Source: an uncultured Candidatus Poseidoniales archaeon | GTDB lineage: Archaea > Thermoplasmatota > Poseidoniia > Poseidoniales > Poseidoniaceae | Assembly: GCA_902605365.1 (NCBI GenBank) | Contig: CACLCM010000015.1 | Coordinates: 1 to 41,793 of the forward strand | Reading direction: 5' to 3' | DNA: 41,793 bases | Shown: positions 9,839 through 17,911 of the stretch, in pieces | How positions within the stretch are numbered: the first letter of the stretch is position 1 | Layout: every line of letters starts with the position of its first letter | Program-made: the position numbers and the translations under genes | Notes under the pieces: model-generated | What the model was told of the DNA's origin: nothing | Seen by the model: only the letters and a program-made list of their open reading frames with translations | Database searches by the model: none

Positions 9839-10390
9839 ATGTACAAAGTTGTCACTAAAGAGGATACTATACGTATTCCTGCGGAATACATCCGTAAGGA
9901 AAAATCTCTGAATGAACATATTGATCGTTTGGCTGCTTCAGCTTTCGAAGGTCGATTCGATGAAAATAATCGATTCGTTCTGGTAACATCAAACCACGAA
10001 CCAATTGGCCGTGGAAGGATTATCCACGGTGACGGTGCAATTTACCAAGAAGTAAAGTTCGATGCAGTTTTGTTTTGTATTGAAGATTATGAAGTAGTTG
10101 AAGGTGCTGTTTCTGAAATCAATGATTTTGGTGCATTCGTTAGAATAGGACCGATGGAAGCACTTCTTCACAAGTCACAAATTATGGAAGACCACGTTGA
10201 CATCAACGCAGGAATGGGTGTTCTAGAAGGCCGTAAGGAAGGCCGCAAACTTGGTGTGGGAAGTTCTGTAAGAGCCCGCATAGTTTCACTATCCCCTGAT
10301 ACAAGCGATCCTCGTCGCTCTAAGATTGGTTTGACATGTAAGCAAACCGGATTAGGTAGCCACGAATGGATCTATGAGGACCAAAATTGA
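9839..10390 (+). CDS. rpo7: DNA-directed RNA polymerase subunit Rpo7 (E')
   Basis: Rpo7 pairs with Rpo4 to form the stalk of archaeal RNA polymerase, which helps open the promoter and binds the emerging RNA. The N terminus MYKVVTKEDTIRIPAEYI is the classic start of the family, so I choose the ATG at 9839, preceded by AAAGGTGA, over the upstream in-frame ATG at 9818. The N-terminal RNP-like domain spans about residues 1-80. An S1/OB-fold domain follows (EGAVSEINDFGAFVRIGPMEALLHKSQI, then GVGSSVRARIVSLS, then KIGLTCKQTGLG). The length of 183 residues is typical. It is the first gene of a four-gene operon with spt4, rps24e and rps27ae, a conserved archaeal arrangement. Confidence 0.95.
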   Translation: MYKVVTKEDTIRIPAEYIRKEKSLNEHIDRLAASAFEGRFDENNRFVLVTSNHEPIGRGRIIHGDGAIYQEVKFDAVLFCIEDYEVVEGAVSEINDFGAFVRIGPMEALLHKSQIMEDHVDINAGMGVLEGRKEGRKLGVGSSVRARIVSLSPDTSDPRRSKIGLTCKQTGLGSHEWIYEDQN

Positions 10391-10406
10391 ATAGGAGTGT
10401 AATATA

Positions 10407-10610
10407 ATGGCTAAGAATCCCTTTGCATGCAGCGAATGTCACCTAATACTGGCGGATGGCATCGACCAATGTTCACGTTGTCCCTCAGCACCAGTTTCTT
10501 CTGACTGGACAGGATATGTTGTAGTAATGAACCCATCTCGTTCAGAAATTGCAAGACGCCTGACTATCGATGTTCCTGGTAATTACGCACTCAAGGTGAA
10601 TACTCGTTAA
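10407..10610 (+). CDS. spt4: Transcription elongation factor Spt4 (RpoE'')
   Basis: Spt4 is the small zinc partner of Spt5, and together they clamp onto elongating RNA polymerase. The 67-residue protein begins AKNPFACSECHLIL and shows two CxxC knuckles: C8-SE-C11, and C22-SR-C25 in DQCSRCPSAP. The rest follows the family pattern (SSDWTGYVVVMNPSRSEIAR, ending NYALKVN). It starts 16 bases after rpo7 with a ribosome site TAGGAGTG, and is co-transcribed with its neighbours. Confidence 0.95.
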   Translation: MAKNPFACSECHLILADGIDQCSRCPSAPVSSDWTGYVVVMNPSRSEIARRLTIDVPGNYALKVNTR

Positions 10611-10622
10611 GGAGGAATTGAA

Positions 10623-11015
10623 ATGGAAATAATTGACCGCAAAGAAAACCCACTACTCAATCGTGTTGAAATTGAATTCCGCTGGAATCATGAAGGAAAA
10701 GCAACACCATCTCGTGTTGACATGCTCAATGGAATTGCATCTGTCGAACCAGGTTCTAACCGTGACCTAATTGTAATCAAGGACGTTAATACTAGATTTG
10801 GCCAAAGTTCTACTACAGGGCTAGGAATCGTATATGCTGATGCTGAATCAATGAAAGTTGAGCCAGATTACATGCATGCAAGATTCTCAGGTATGCGCTC
10901 ATCCAGCGCTGCTCCTGCAGAAGAAGCACCGGCTGCAGAAGAAGCAGCTGCTGAGGAGTCTGCTGAAGAGCCTACAGAAGAAGCAACTGCTGATGAAGAC
11001 GGAGGTGAGGCTTGA
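10623..11015 (+). CDS. rps24e: Ribosomal protein S24e with acidic Ala/Glu tail
   Basis: S24e is a component of the archaeal small ribosomal subunit. The first 98 residues match the family ([61 protein letters not shown]). Residues 99-130 are an extra low-complexity tail of Ala and Glu with a few Pro, Asp, Thr and Gly, strongly negative, which ordinary S24e proteins of about 100 residues lack. The start follows a strong GGAGG ribosome site 12 bases after spt4. The stop overlaps the start of rps27ae by one base (TGATG). Confidence 0.94.
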   Translation: MEIIDRKENPLLNRVEIEFRWNHEGKATPSRVDMLNGIASVEPGSNRDLIVIKDVNTRFGQSSTTGLGIVYADAESMKVEPDYMHARFSGMRSSSAAPAEEAPAAEEAAAEESAEEPTEEATADEDGGEA

Positions 11016-11191
11016 TGTCTGACGGTCCTAAAGCCGGAGCAAAGTGGTCCAAGTACGCAATTGAAGATGGTAAACTAGTTCGCAAGGCAGAGTTCTGCCC
11101 AGAACCTAATTGTGGACCTGGAATATTCTTGGCTGTTCACAAAGACCGCAAATCCTGCGGTCGTTGTGGTTACACAGTAGCCAATGAGTGA
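11015..11191 (+). CDS. rps27ae: Ribosomal protein S27ae
   Basis: This 58-residue zinc protein of the small ribosomal subunit corresponds to the ribosomal part of the eukaryotic ubiquitin-S27a fusion, without ubiquitin. The translation starts [20 protein letters not shown]. Four zinc ligands follow: C28 and C33 (CPEPNC), then C48 and C51 (CGRC). The spacing of the first pair is wider than the usual CPxC because of two inserted residues. The ATG overlaps the rps24e stop, and GGAGG lies just upstream. It ends the rpo7 operon and faces the next gene with 8 bases between stops. Confidence 0.95.
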   Translation: MSDGPKAGAKWSKYAIEDGKLVRKAEFCPEPNCGPGIFLAVHKDRKSCGRCGYTVANE

Positions 11192-11199
11192 TAGTAATT

Positions 11200-12102
11200 T
11201 TAGCCCATGTGAGGGCTACGATTACCTTGATTGTCGAGAACCATCCAGTTTTCACTTTCTTTTATGATTTGAACTCCTAATTCAGTACGAGTTTTCATCT
11301 CACCACGTAGCATCAAATCGTCTCGCCATGAAATTATTCTCCAATCGTCTTCATCAAAAACAGCATGTTGAATGGTACCACGTAATTTTCTTGCAACTGT
11401 TATCTCGTCATTCAATAATTCCCATGCCCAACCATCTTTGGATGTAATAAGAAATGAATCGTCGTGAGCAAACACATTTTCTATATCACATTCAACACCT
11501 AATTCCTCGGTTTGTAGAACTTCACCACTTGCCAACGAAATTCTTTGGTAAGTTCCCCCTTTTGTCCAAGCAATGACTTCATCTTTGATAATTGAAACAG
11601 ATGTTATTTCGTTTGACCTTGGTGGGGATTTACCTTTTGCCTCAATAAGTGGTAAACGCCAAATTTCGTTAGATGATGAGTCTATACAATACAAACCCCT
11701 TGACCAAAGAGCAAATACGATCATATCTTCTTTTGCAGCTAATGCAACTGGTTCTGCATCGATGATGTGACACCATTGGGAACCTTCAACCATGCTGGAA
11801 TTTCTTTTCAGGCGCAATTGAGCCCTTGAAATACCTTTTTTTACAGGCTCATCAATATTTAGTAAGGCCATTCTGGCTAATTGTAATTCATGGTCCACCC
11901 ATGTAGCGACCAAGCCTTTGTCACACATTGATGCAAAGGTAATTTCGCATGGAAATGGGCTATTAGTTGCTCCATTAATCGAAATACCACCGTTTACATC
12001 AATGATGATTTCTTTCTCGCCATGGCGAAAATGTCTCCATGGGGCTGTCTCCATGTAACTGGGAGAGGGGTTAGGCTTGTGAACCATTCCTTCAAGAGTC
12101 AC
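11200..12102 (-). CDS. Uncharacterised protein, probable beta-propeller
   Basis: I do not recognise this 300-residue protein. It has no signal peptide or membrane helix, so it should be cytoplasmic. It is built from alternating short strands with recurring patterns (LVATWVDHELQLARM, MIVFALWSRGLYCID, EVIAWTKGGTYQRIS, SFLITSKDGWAWELL, WRIISWRDDLMLRG), each separated by about 45 residues. This is the look of WD40- or PQQ-like propeller blades. The listed start is GTG at 12102; ATG at 12087 (MVHKPNPSPS) is a good alternative. It is divergent from dtdA, 17 bases apart, so the two may share a promoter region. Confidence 0.75.
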   Translation of the reverse strand: MTLEGMVHKPNPSPSYMETAPWRHFRHGEKEIIIDVNGGISINGATNSPFPCEITFASMCDKGLVATWVDHELQLARMALLNIDEPVKKGISRAQLRLKRNSSMVEGSQWCHIIDAEPVALAAKEDMIVFALWSRGLYCIDSSSNEIWRLPLIEAKGKSPPRSNEITSVSIIKDEVIAWTKGGTYQRISLASGEVLQTEELGVECDIENVFAHDDSFLITSKDGWAWELLNDEITVARKLRGTIQHAVFDEDDWRIISWRDDLMLRGEMKTRTELGVQIIKESENWMVLDNQGNRSPHMG

Positions 12103-12119
12103 GAACTCTACGCCTCACT

Positions 12120-13031
12120 ATGGTCAGCCTTATTCTGGTGTCCGGCGGAGATATCGCCTCGACAAATCAGGCTGATGAGTTACTAAAAATGGCGGATTGG
12201 ACAGAAATGAGTCCAATCGAAGGCCTGCCTGCATATTCTTACAAGGATGCAAGAATGTGGTGGATGAAAGACGGATGCTTGTGGGAAGATGATCTAGACA
12301 AACGATGGTTGCAAGCAACCGGAGAAAAACCTTCAGAAATCATATTTCCATCTCGGCATTCTGCAGCAAGTGGTAATGCTTCTCTAACATTGCATCCCAT
12401 CGGGACCATGCAAGTTCCTGAAGAGCAAGTACCAGATTATGGCGGAAAGGCCGGAGATTGCCCTCCTCCAAATCCACGTATTGCAGCATGGTGGAGGGAA
12501 ATGAATAGAGTGGCTAGTGATTTATCAGAATTTGATTTATCCTTAGAAACCACTCACCACGGGCCTTGGATAGAAACTCCTTCACTATTCATTGAAATAG
12601 GTTCAACCGCCGAAACTTGGGGTCATGAAAATGCTGCTAAACTTCTTGCTGGAATCATTTATCGAGGTTTAGGATTAGACGGTAGTTCAGGACTTGGTAA
12701 TTGGAATGGTGAAGGACGCGTAGTCGTCACATTAGGTGGTGGCCACTACGCACCAAGAGGTAATCTTCTGGCATCACATGACGGGATTTGGATTGGTCAT
12801 ATGTTGGCTACATACGCCCTTCCATTTACTAAAGATGAATCTGGAAATGTCGGTGGAATGTGGGAAAATAGTATTCGCAAAGCAATTGCTGCAACTAAGT
12901 TAGGTTTTCCTGGAGGTGAGGTAATTTGTAGCATGGATAAAAAGGCCTTCAAGGGATGGCAACGACAGGCAATTAGAGATCTTCTAGACGAATTATCAGT
13001 ACCTCTGCTCAAAAGTTCTGAAATCATCTAA
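12120..13031 (+). CDS. dtdA: D-aminoacyl-tRNA deacylase (archaeal/plant type)
   Basis: DtdA frees tRNA from wrongly attached D-amino acids. All signature blocks of the DtdA/GEK1 family are present: FPSRHSAASGNASLTLHPIG, LETTHHGPWIETPSLFIEIGST, then GGGHYAPR and the HMLATYAL region. The conserved His and Glu residues in these blocks are thought to bind zinc. The 303-residue length is close to the usual size of about 280. The ATG at 12120 begins VSLILVSGGDIAS, a hydrophobic first strand as expected. The gene is followed 38 bases later by proline dehydrogenase on the same strand. Confidence 0.93.
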   Translation: MVSLILVSGGDIASTNQADELLKMADWTEMSPIEGLPAYSYKDARMWWMKDGCLWEDDLDKRWLQATGEKPSEIIFPSRHSAASGNASLTLHPIGTMQVPEEQVPDYGGKAGDCPPPNPRIAAWWREMNRVASDLSEFDLSLETTHHGPWIETPSLFIEIGSTAETWGHENAAKLLAGIIYRGLGLDGSSGLGNWNGEGRVVVTLGGGHYAPRGNLLASHDGIWIGHMLATYALPFTKDESGNVGGMWENSIRKAIAATKLGFPGGEVICSMDKKAFKGWQRQAIRDLLDELSVPLLKSSEII

Positions 13032-13069
13032 TGAAAACGGTCAAGAATCGCCGACACTGGCGTTGAAAC

Positions 13070-14047
13070 ATGGTCGGGCGCTTTTCACGTATGGTCGTCG
13101 CTATGACCGTCCGTATGCCGCGTTGGTTCGTCGGCTGGGTAAGTCGCCGATACGTAGCAGGTCCAAAACTCGATGATGCTGTTAAAGTGATGAAGCGTCT
13201 TTCGAAAGAAGGTGCATGTTTTACTATTGATGTTCTTGGTGAAGATATAACCTCAATGGAAGAGGCGACATTCTTCTTAGAAGAATACAAGAGAGTAATT
13301 ACTGCGATTAGTGAGAACAATTTCGATGCCAATCTGTCAATAAAACCCACTGCATTTGGTTTACTTCTAGATAGTGAAATTGGAATGGATAATATCGAAG
13401 CTTTAGTTTCCATGGCCAATGAACACCAGATGTTTGTCAGGCTGGATATGGAAGACCATCGGGTTACTGATGACACAATTCAAGTCATGTTGGATATGCA
13501 TGAAAAAGGTCTAACCAATGTGGGTGTAGTTCTCCAGGCAAGGCTGTTTCGTACAATTGAAGACATCCAAAGCATTGCTCAGAAATTAGGAAAGGATGCA
13601 GATTATAGAATATGCAAAGGGATTTATTTGGAACCTGAAGAAATATCTCACACCGACCGTCAACCTATAATCAAAGCAACCAACGATTGTGTTGACGCAA
13701 TGTTAGATGCAGGAGCCTATGTCGGCATTGCGAGTCATGACCACCCTGTAATCAACCACACTTTAGAAGCCCTTTCCAAGAGGAAAATGGGTCCCAATAT
13801 CCCAGACCCTAGGCCAAATGCTGGAAAGCCTCGTCCACAAAAAGGACCAGGATATGAATTCCAAATGTTACTGGGAGTGAGGGGTCCTCTACGCCGTAAA
13901 CTATGTTCAAAAGGACACAGAACAAGAGTTTACATTCCATATGGTGAAAAATGGTATGAATATTCTATTCGTAGGTTGAAAGAGAACCCTACTATCGGCA
14001 CTCAAGTCGCTAAGGCATTCCTAATGCCGTGGACTAATCGTCCATGA
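13070..14047 (+). CDS. Proline dehydrogenase (FAD-dependent)
   Basis: The enzyme oxidises proline to pyrroline-5-carboxylate, passing electrons to FAD and then quinones. It is a monofunctional enzyme of 325 residues with the PRODH TIM-barrel motifs: ACFTIDVLGED near residue 50, DANLSIKPTAFGL, FVRLDMEDHR, GVVLQARLFRT, YRICKGIYLEP, YVGIASHD and, near the end, RVYIPYGEKWYEYSIRRL. The last motif carries the substrate-binding Arg pair. Met1 and Met8 are both possible starts. No pyrroline-5-carboxylate dehydrogenase lies nearby. Such enzymes are common in bacteria and in marine archaea that consume amino acids, so a bacterial origin is plausible but untested. Its stop abuts that of the next gene (TGATTA). 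Confidence 0.92.
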   Translation: MVGRFSRMVVAMTVRMPRWFVGWVSRRYVAGPKLDDAVKVMKRLSKEGACFTIDVLGEDITSMEEATFFLEEYKRVITAISENNFDANLSIKPTAFGLLLDSEIGMDNIEALVSMANEHQMFVRLDMEDHRVTDDTIQVMLDMHEKGLTNVGVVLQARLFRTIEDIQSIAQKLGKDADYRICKGIYLEPEEISHTDRQPIIKATNDCVDAMLDAGAYVGIASHDHPVINHTLEALSKRKMGPNIPDPRPNAGKPRPQKGPGYEFQMLLGVRGPLRRKLCSKGHRTRVYIPYGEKWYEYSIRRLKENPTIGTQVAKAFLMPWTNRP

Positions 14048-14830
14048 TTAGTCTCGCCTTTTCTTCTGACGTCGTCCTGAACGTTGTTGCTTAGGTTTTC
14101 CGGACTTTTCTGCATCAGGAAGGATTGGGTTCGGATTGTTTCCCAAGCGACCTTCCTTCCATGCTTGTCTCCTTTCTCTTGGAGTTCTAGGAATGTCTTC
14201 TTCTGGTCTAGGAGGCTCATGAAGATAGATTCTTTTGATGTCATGAGCAACAACTCTCCCAGTCATAGTTCGACCAGCGCCCGTGTGAATCGCTCGAATT
14301 CTCCACCTTTCTCCAGCGTGCTCCATAACGGTACTTGCTCTAAATACCGTGTCTCGTTCAACAAATATCGAATCACTTTCTGAGTGTTCGCCACGGGTTA
14401 GAGTAAGTCTTACCATTACAATATCGGAGCGGACTGCATTAGCACGTCCAATTTTGTTAGCATTGAGTTTCTTACGGGAGTTTCCAGTTTTTGTTTCAAT
14501 CCGGTTGATCTCCCAACTAGCATCAATATGTTCGAAGATATCTCCTACATGCAGAGTTTCGTCTTCATCAATATCGATATTTGCAATCATTGAATTGGCA
14601 CCTTCGCTTAGTAGGAAAGGTATGGTGATTGCTTTTGGCTCCCTGATTTGTATGTTGTGAATATGTTCACATTCAATACATTTCAGCAAATAGTCAGTAC
14701 CTGTGCCCACTTTTCTCTCACGCAAGACATCATGACCACACGGTTGACGGCATCCAGGACAATCGGTAACATTCTCTACGAAATCATCATCTTCGAACTC
14801 TTCTAAATCATCTTCAGACTCTTCGACCAT
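14048..14830 (-). CDS. HVO_0476-family zinc finger protein
   Basis: This archaeal family (COG1326) has no firm function. The 260-residue protein has an acidic N terminus. A zinc ribbon follows: C24-PG-C27 and C31-G-H33, then C51-IE-C54 with H56/H58 (LKCIECEHIHNIQ). Two barrel-like repeats come next (GDIFEHIDASWEINRIETKTG and AGERWRIRAIHTGAG), and the C-terminal 40 residues are basic and disordered (Arg, Lys, Gln, Pro). Zinc ribbon, small barrels and a basic tail suggest nucleic-acid or ribosome contact, but that is inference. It is divergent from the following methyltransferase-like gene. Confidence 0.8.
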   Translation of the reverse strand: MVEESEDDLEEFEDDDFVENVTDCPGCRQPCGHDVLRERKVGTGTDYLLKCIECEHIHNIQIREPKAITIPFLLSEGANSMIANIDIDEDETLHVGDIFEHIDASWEINRIETKTGNSRKKLNANKIGRANAVRSDIVMVRLTLTRGEHSESDSIFVERDTVFRASTVMEHAGERWRIRAIHTGAGRTMTGRVVAHDIKRIYLHEPPRPEEDIPRTPRERRQAWKEGRLGNNPNPILPDAEKSGKPKQQRSGRRQKKRRD

Positions 14831-14922
14831 GTGACCGCCTCCCTATTTGTGGGCCAAGCGCTTCACCTTTGAGGCTGTCGGATAGCAGAAGCCTTGAGAA
14901 AGGGAGCCAAAGAGCATGGTAT

Positions 14923-15609
14923 ATGCGCGAGGAGATACTGGGGGCCATTTTGTCGGCTAACAAGGATTTGTCTCGTGATGAGCCTGAAGTGGCATCCAAT
15001 ATCGGCATTCAATTGGAACATATGGCTCTTACAACATGGTCGATATCAGTTCGCAGACGACTACGTGATGCAATATCTCATCTCAAGCCTAAGAACGTAA
15101 TTCAAACAGGTGCAGGAATCGGCCACCTCTCAGCTTGGTTTTTCCACCACTTCGAACAAGAAGATGGTTTATCCAATTTTCAAATGATAGAAGAAGGTAA
15201 CAGGTTTGCTGTGATTCTTACCCGGCTGAAAGAAAGATACTCATCAGTCCCTGCAAGTATTGTTGTTGGAACACCATCACTACTTTCCAGTGAATTGAAA
15301 GCATGGAATATCTCGAAAATAGGAGAGCCTCCTATGCTGCCGAATGCAGATGCTATTATCGTGGATTCAATAATGACCAGGCTAGCAGATGATGTGAAAT
15401 CAATGCTACCATTACTAAATAAAAACGGTGTATTGTTTACTGTTGAGCCAACTCCACCGGTAGGTGATAGAGAAGAAGATGACCCTGAAGTAGTAGGATT
15501 CAACAAATGGATGGAATTAATTCAATCAACAAATGAAACCCACCATTTGGCTTTTGCACCTTTGTTTGGTGGAACGATTGTCGCTTGGATTGGTAAAGAT
15601 CAGGATTGA
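14923..15609 (+). CDS. SAM-dependent methyltransferase-like protein
   Basis: This has a class I Rossmann methyltransferase layout resembling the O-methyltransferase family. A helical N terminus (residues 1-50) precedes motif I at NVIQTGAGIGHLSAWFF. An acidic residue ends strand 2 (FQMIEEGNRFAVIL), then ADAIIVDSIMTRLADDV as motif IV and NKNGVLFTVEP as strand 5. The usual acidic residue before the glycine loop is Gln here, so cofactor binding needs confirming. I use the ATG at 14923 (228 residues); the frame stays open upstream to a TTG at 14869. The 3' end overlaps the convergent subtilase gene by 10 bases. Confidence 0.7.
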   Translation: MREEILGAILSANKDLSRDEPEVASNIGIQLEHMALTTWSISVRRRLRDAISHLKPKNVIQTGAGIGHLSAWFFHHFEQEDGLSNFQMIEEGNRFAVILTRLKERYSSVPASIVVGTPSLLSSELKAWNISKIGEPPMLPNADAIIVDSIMTRLADDVKSMLPLLNKNGVLFTVEPTPPVGDREEDDPEVVGFNKWMELIQSTNETHHLAFAPLFGGTIVAWIGKDQD

Positions 15610-16691
15610 GATGCTTCAATCAAATCTTTCATCTGAAGCATACCATAACCATAGTGGTCGTCATGGCCGTTTTGGTCATCACGCATCTTAGAAGAATCAA
15701 CAATCCATTGTTTTAGATTGTCGAGCATATCTGGTCCACCTTCCATTAATTCAGGATTGTCATCAAACATCAAAGCGACAGCACCTGTCACAAATACTGT
15801 GGCTGCACTTGTTCCAGAGGATAGCCCCCATTCTCCACTGATGGAAATTACAGGGACATCGTGAGCAGGTGCTACAACCTCTGGCTTTTCATCAGGGCTA
15901 TTTCTTGGTAATAGGGGAGGCCAAAGTCTTCCATCATTATCACCGATTGAAGATCCTCCCCATAAATCTCCTGAATCCTTAACTCCGCCTACACAGATTA
16001 CTGTGTCAACGATTCCAGGGGATGCGACATCTCCATCATCATTTTCTCCATCATTACCAGCAGCTGCAATAACAACAATTCCAGCATTATATGCACTTTC
16101 GACTGCATCTTCTACAGCATCTCCCAGTATAATTGAGAATCCAGAAGGACTCCCGCCCAAAGATAGTGAGATAATGTCTACCTCATTTGTAATACACCAA
16201 TCTATTGCTTCTGCAACAGTTGCATCATTGCCTTCCCCGTCATTGCTCAATGCCTTTGCAACGTAAAGGTCAACACCTCTAGCAATTCCAGTAAGCCCAC
16301 CATCGGCAACTAATATTCCTGCCATACTTGTGCCGTGGCCATTGTCATCATAGGGGGTTGAAGAAGTTCCTACAAAGTCTGACCAGCCGGCCAAATTCAA
16401 GTCCTCTAAGTCCTGATGTTCAACATCAATCCCTGAATCAACGATGCAAACTCCGACTCCGTTTCCAGATAGACCATCGACATCATCATACTGTATTAGT
16501 GAATGAAATGATTCTTCTTTTTCTAGAACTAGTGATGAGGGCCCGAATAAACTTATTTCGCCTGCTAAAATTTGCCATGTGAACATTCCGACTCCAATAA
16601 GAAGAATTGCAGATGCAAATATCGTTATCATCTTGATGAAATCCAAATCATCTTCTACTTCGGCATCGGGGATAGGAATTAATTCATCCAT
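15600..16691 (-). CDS. Membrane-anchored subtilisin-family serine protease (S8)
   Basis: This is a secreted or surface peptidase of 363 residues. A short acidic cytoplasmic N terminus is followed by one membrane helix at about 19-44 (MITIFASAILLIGVGMF), which serves as anchor or uncleaved signal. The catalytic triad is complete: Asp85 in CIVDSGID, His119 in NGHGTSMAG, Ser295 in SSGTSAAT, with the oxyanion Asn213 in AAAGNDG. There is little room for a separate pro-domain (about 40 residues between helix and catalytic domain). The frame opens with a TTG at 16700 overlapping the previous stop; the ATG at 16691 is the better start. It is the last gene of a five-gene operon. Acidic loops (DGEGND, DGENDDGD) suggest calcium binding. 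Confidence 0.92.
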   Translation of the reverse strand: MDELIPIPDAEVEDDLDFIKMITIFASAILLIGVGMFTWQILAGEISLFGPSSLVLEKEESFHSLIQYDDVDGLSGNGVGVCIVDSGIDVEHQDLEDLNLAGWSDFVGTSSTPYDDNGHGTSMAGILVADGGLTGIARGVDLYVAKALSNDGEGNDATVAEAIDWCITNEVDIISLSLGGSPSGFSIILGDAVEDAVESAYNAGIVVIAAAGNDGENDDGDVASPGIVDTVICVGGVKDSGDLWGGSSIGDNDGRLWPPLLPRNSPDEKPEVVAPAHDVPVISISGEWGLSSGTSAATVFVTGAVALMFDDNPELMEGGPDMLDNLKQWIVDSSKMRDDQNGHDDHYGYGMLQMKDLIEASQS

Positions 16692-16696
16692 TAATA

Positions 16697-17911
16697 TCAA
16701 CCCAAGGCTTCGACAGCTTCTACTAATGTTTCAGCAAATAACCTGACCTCATCTTCAGTGTTGTAAAGGTAAGCGCTCGCTCGTAATGAACCTCTGTCTA
16801 ATCCCTTTCCATTGAACCATGAATGAACACAATGCATCCCGCTCCTTACCATGACATCAGCAGCCTCGTCCAGCAATATCGCAATGTCATGCGAATCTAT
16901 GGTGTCAAAGAGAATTGAGCAAATACCTCCTCGCTTTGCTGGGTCTTCGGGACCGATGATTCTCATTCCATCAACGTCTTTCAATATTGAAGACATGACT
17001 CGGTTAAGAGATACTTCATGTTCGTGAACAGCATCCAAATCTATCTGAGAGATGTAATCAATAGCAGCATTTGTCCCTAATATTCCTGCATAATTACCTA
17101 GACCACCCTCAAACCTAGAGGGCGGCTTTGACCATGTAAGAGAATCATAATGAGAAGTGTCAACCGTGCTTCCTCCTGATGTAATTGAGCGCATATTTTC
17201 CAGCAACTCCATCCGGCCCCACAAACCGCCCATTCCAGATGGTCCCATCATTTTGTGAATTGAAAAAGCCATGAAATCAATACCAAGATCTTGAACATCC
17301 ACCTTCATGTGTGGGGTTGATTGTGCACCGTCAATACAAACCATTGCTCCGTGGTCTTTGGCAATCTTAGCAGCTTCTTTGACTGGTATTGCAACTCCAT
17401 CAAGGTTACCCACATGTGATAATGAAACCATTTTCAATTTGCTTCCAGCCTCAGCACATGCTGTCTCAAAAGCCTCCAAGTCAAACGAATTGTCTGGCAT
17501 CGAATGGACGACTCTGTGGTCTATTCCTTTCTCTTGCTCAAGTTGTAACCATGGTACAAGGTTCGAATTGTGTTCTCTATCCGATGTAAGAACTATGTCT
17601 CCCTTTTCCCAACTCAGCCCTTTTGCAACTTGATTTAGGGAATGAGTTGCATTCTTTGTGAATATCATTTCTCCGGATTCTCTTGCGTTGAACATTTTGC
17701 CTATCTTAGTTCGACAATTTGACATCTTACGTGACACTTCAGTTGCATACCTATGGACGGAGCGACCACCACAACCTGGTGTCTCTTCATAGTAAGAGCG
17801 AATGGCTTCGATTACTGTCTTAGGGCGTAGAGTCATGCAAGCATTGTCAAGGTAAGCAGGAGGATTGTCACCACATAATGTGGGGAAATCTTCTCGTTTG
17901 TCTGCAAACAT
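16697..17911 (-). CDS. Cysteine desulfurase, SufS-type class V aminotransferase
   Basis: This PLP enzyme should take sulfur from cysteine, leaving alanine and a protein persulfide. Features (numbered from the ATG at 17911) are the N-terminal PAYLDNACMT, His114 in REHNSNLVPW, Asp194 in CIDGAQS, the PLP lysine Lys220 in SIHKMMGPSGMGGLWG, and the persulfide Cys361 in VRSGMHCVHSW, the SufS-type RSGxHC motif. Length of 404 is normal. A GGAGG at 17923-17919 sits 7 bases before the ATG at 17911, and TGATG overlaps the upstream stop, so I prefer this start to the ATG at 17917. No sufBCD or iscU gene is in the window. Co-transcription with a TauE/SafE exporter hints at a role in sulfur release rather than Fe-S assembly (inference). 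Confidence 0.9.
   Translation of the reverse strand: MFADKREDFPTLCGDNPPAYLDNACMTLRPKTVIEAIRSYYEETPGCGGRSVHRYATEVSRKMSNCRTKIGKMFNARESGEMIFTKNATHSLNQVAKGLSWEKGDIVLTSDREHNSNLVPWLQLEQEKGIDHRVVHSMPDNSFDLEAFETACAEAGSKLKMVSLSHVGNLDGVAIPVKEAAKIAKDHGAMVCIDGAQSTPHMKVDVQDLGIDFMAFSIHKMMGPSGMGGLWGRMELLENMRSITSGGSTVDTSHYDSLTWSKPPSRFEGGLGNYAGILGTNAAIDYISQIDLDAVHEHEVSLNRVMSSILKDVDGMRIIGPEDPAKRGGICSILFDTIDSHDIAILLDEAADVMVRSGMHCVHSWFNGKGLDRGSLRASAYLYNTEDEVRLFAETLVEAVEALG

Noticed and set aside
12095-12109. AGAGT/ACTCT inverted repeat between dtdA and the divergent propeller gene
   Set aside because: Arms are only 5 bases with a 5-base spacer, which is common by chance, and it overlaps the possible GTG start.
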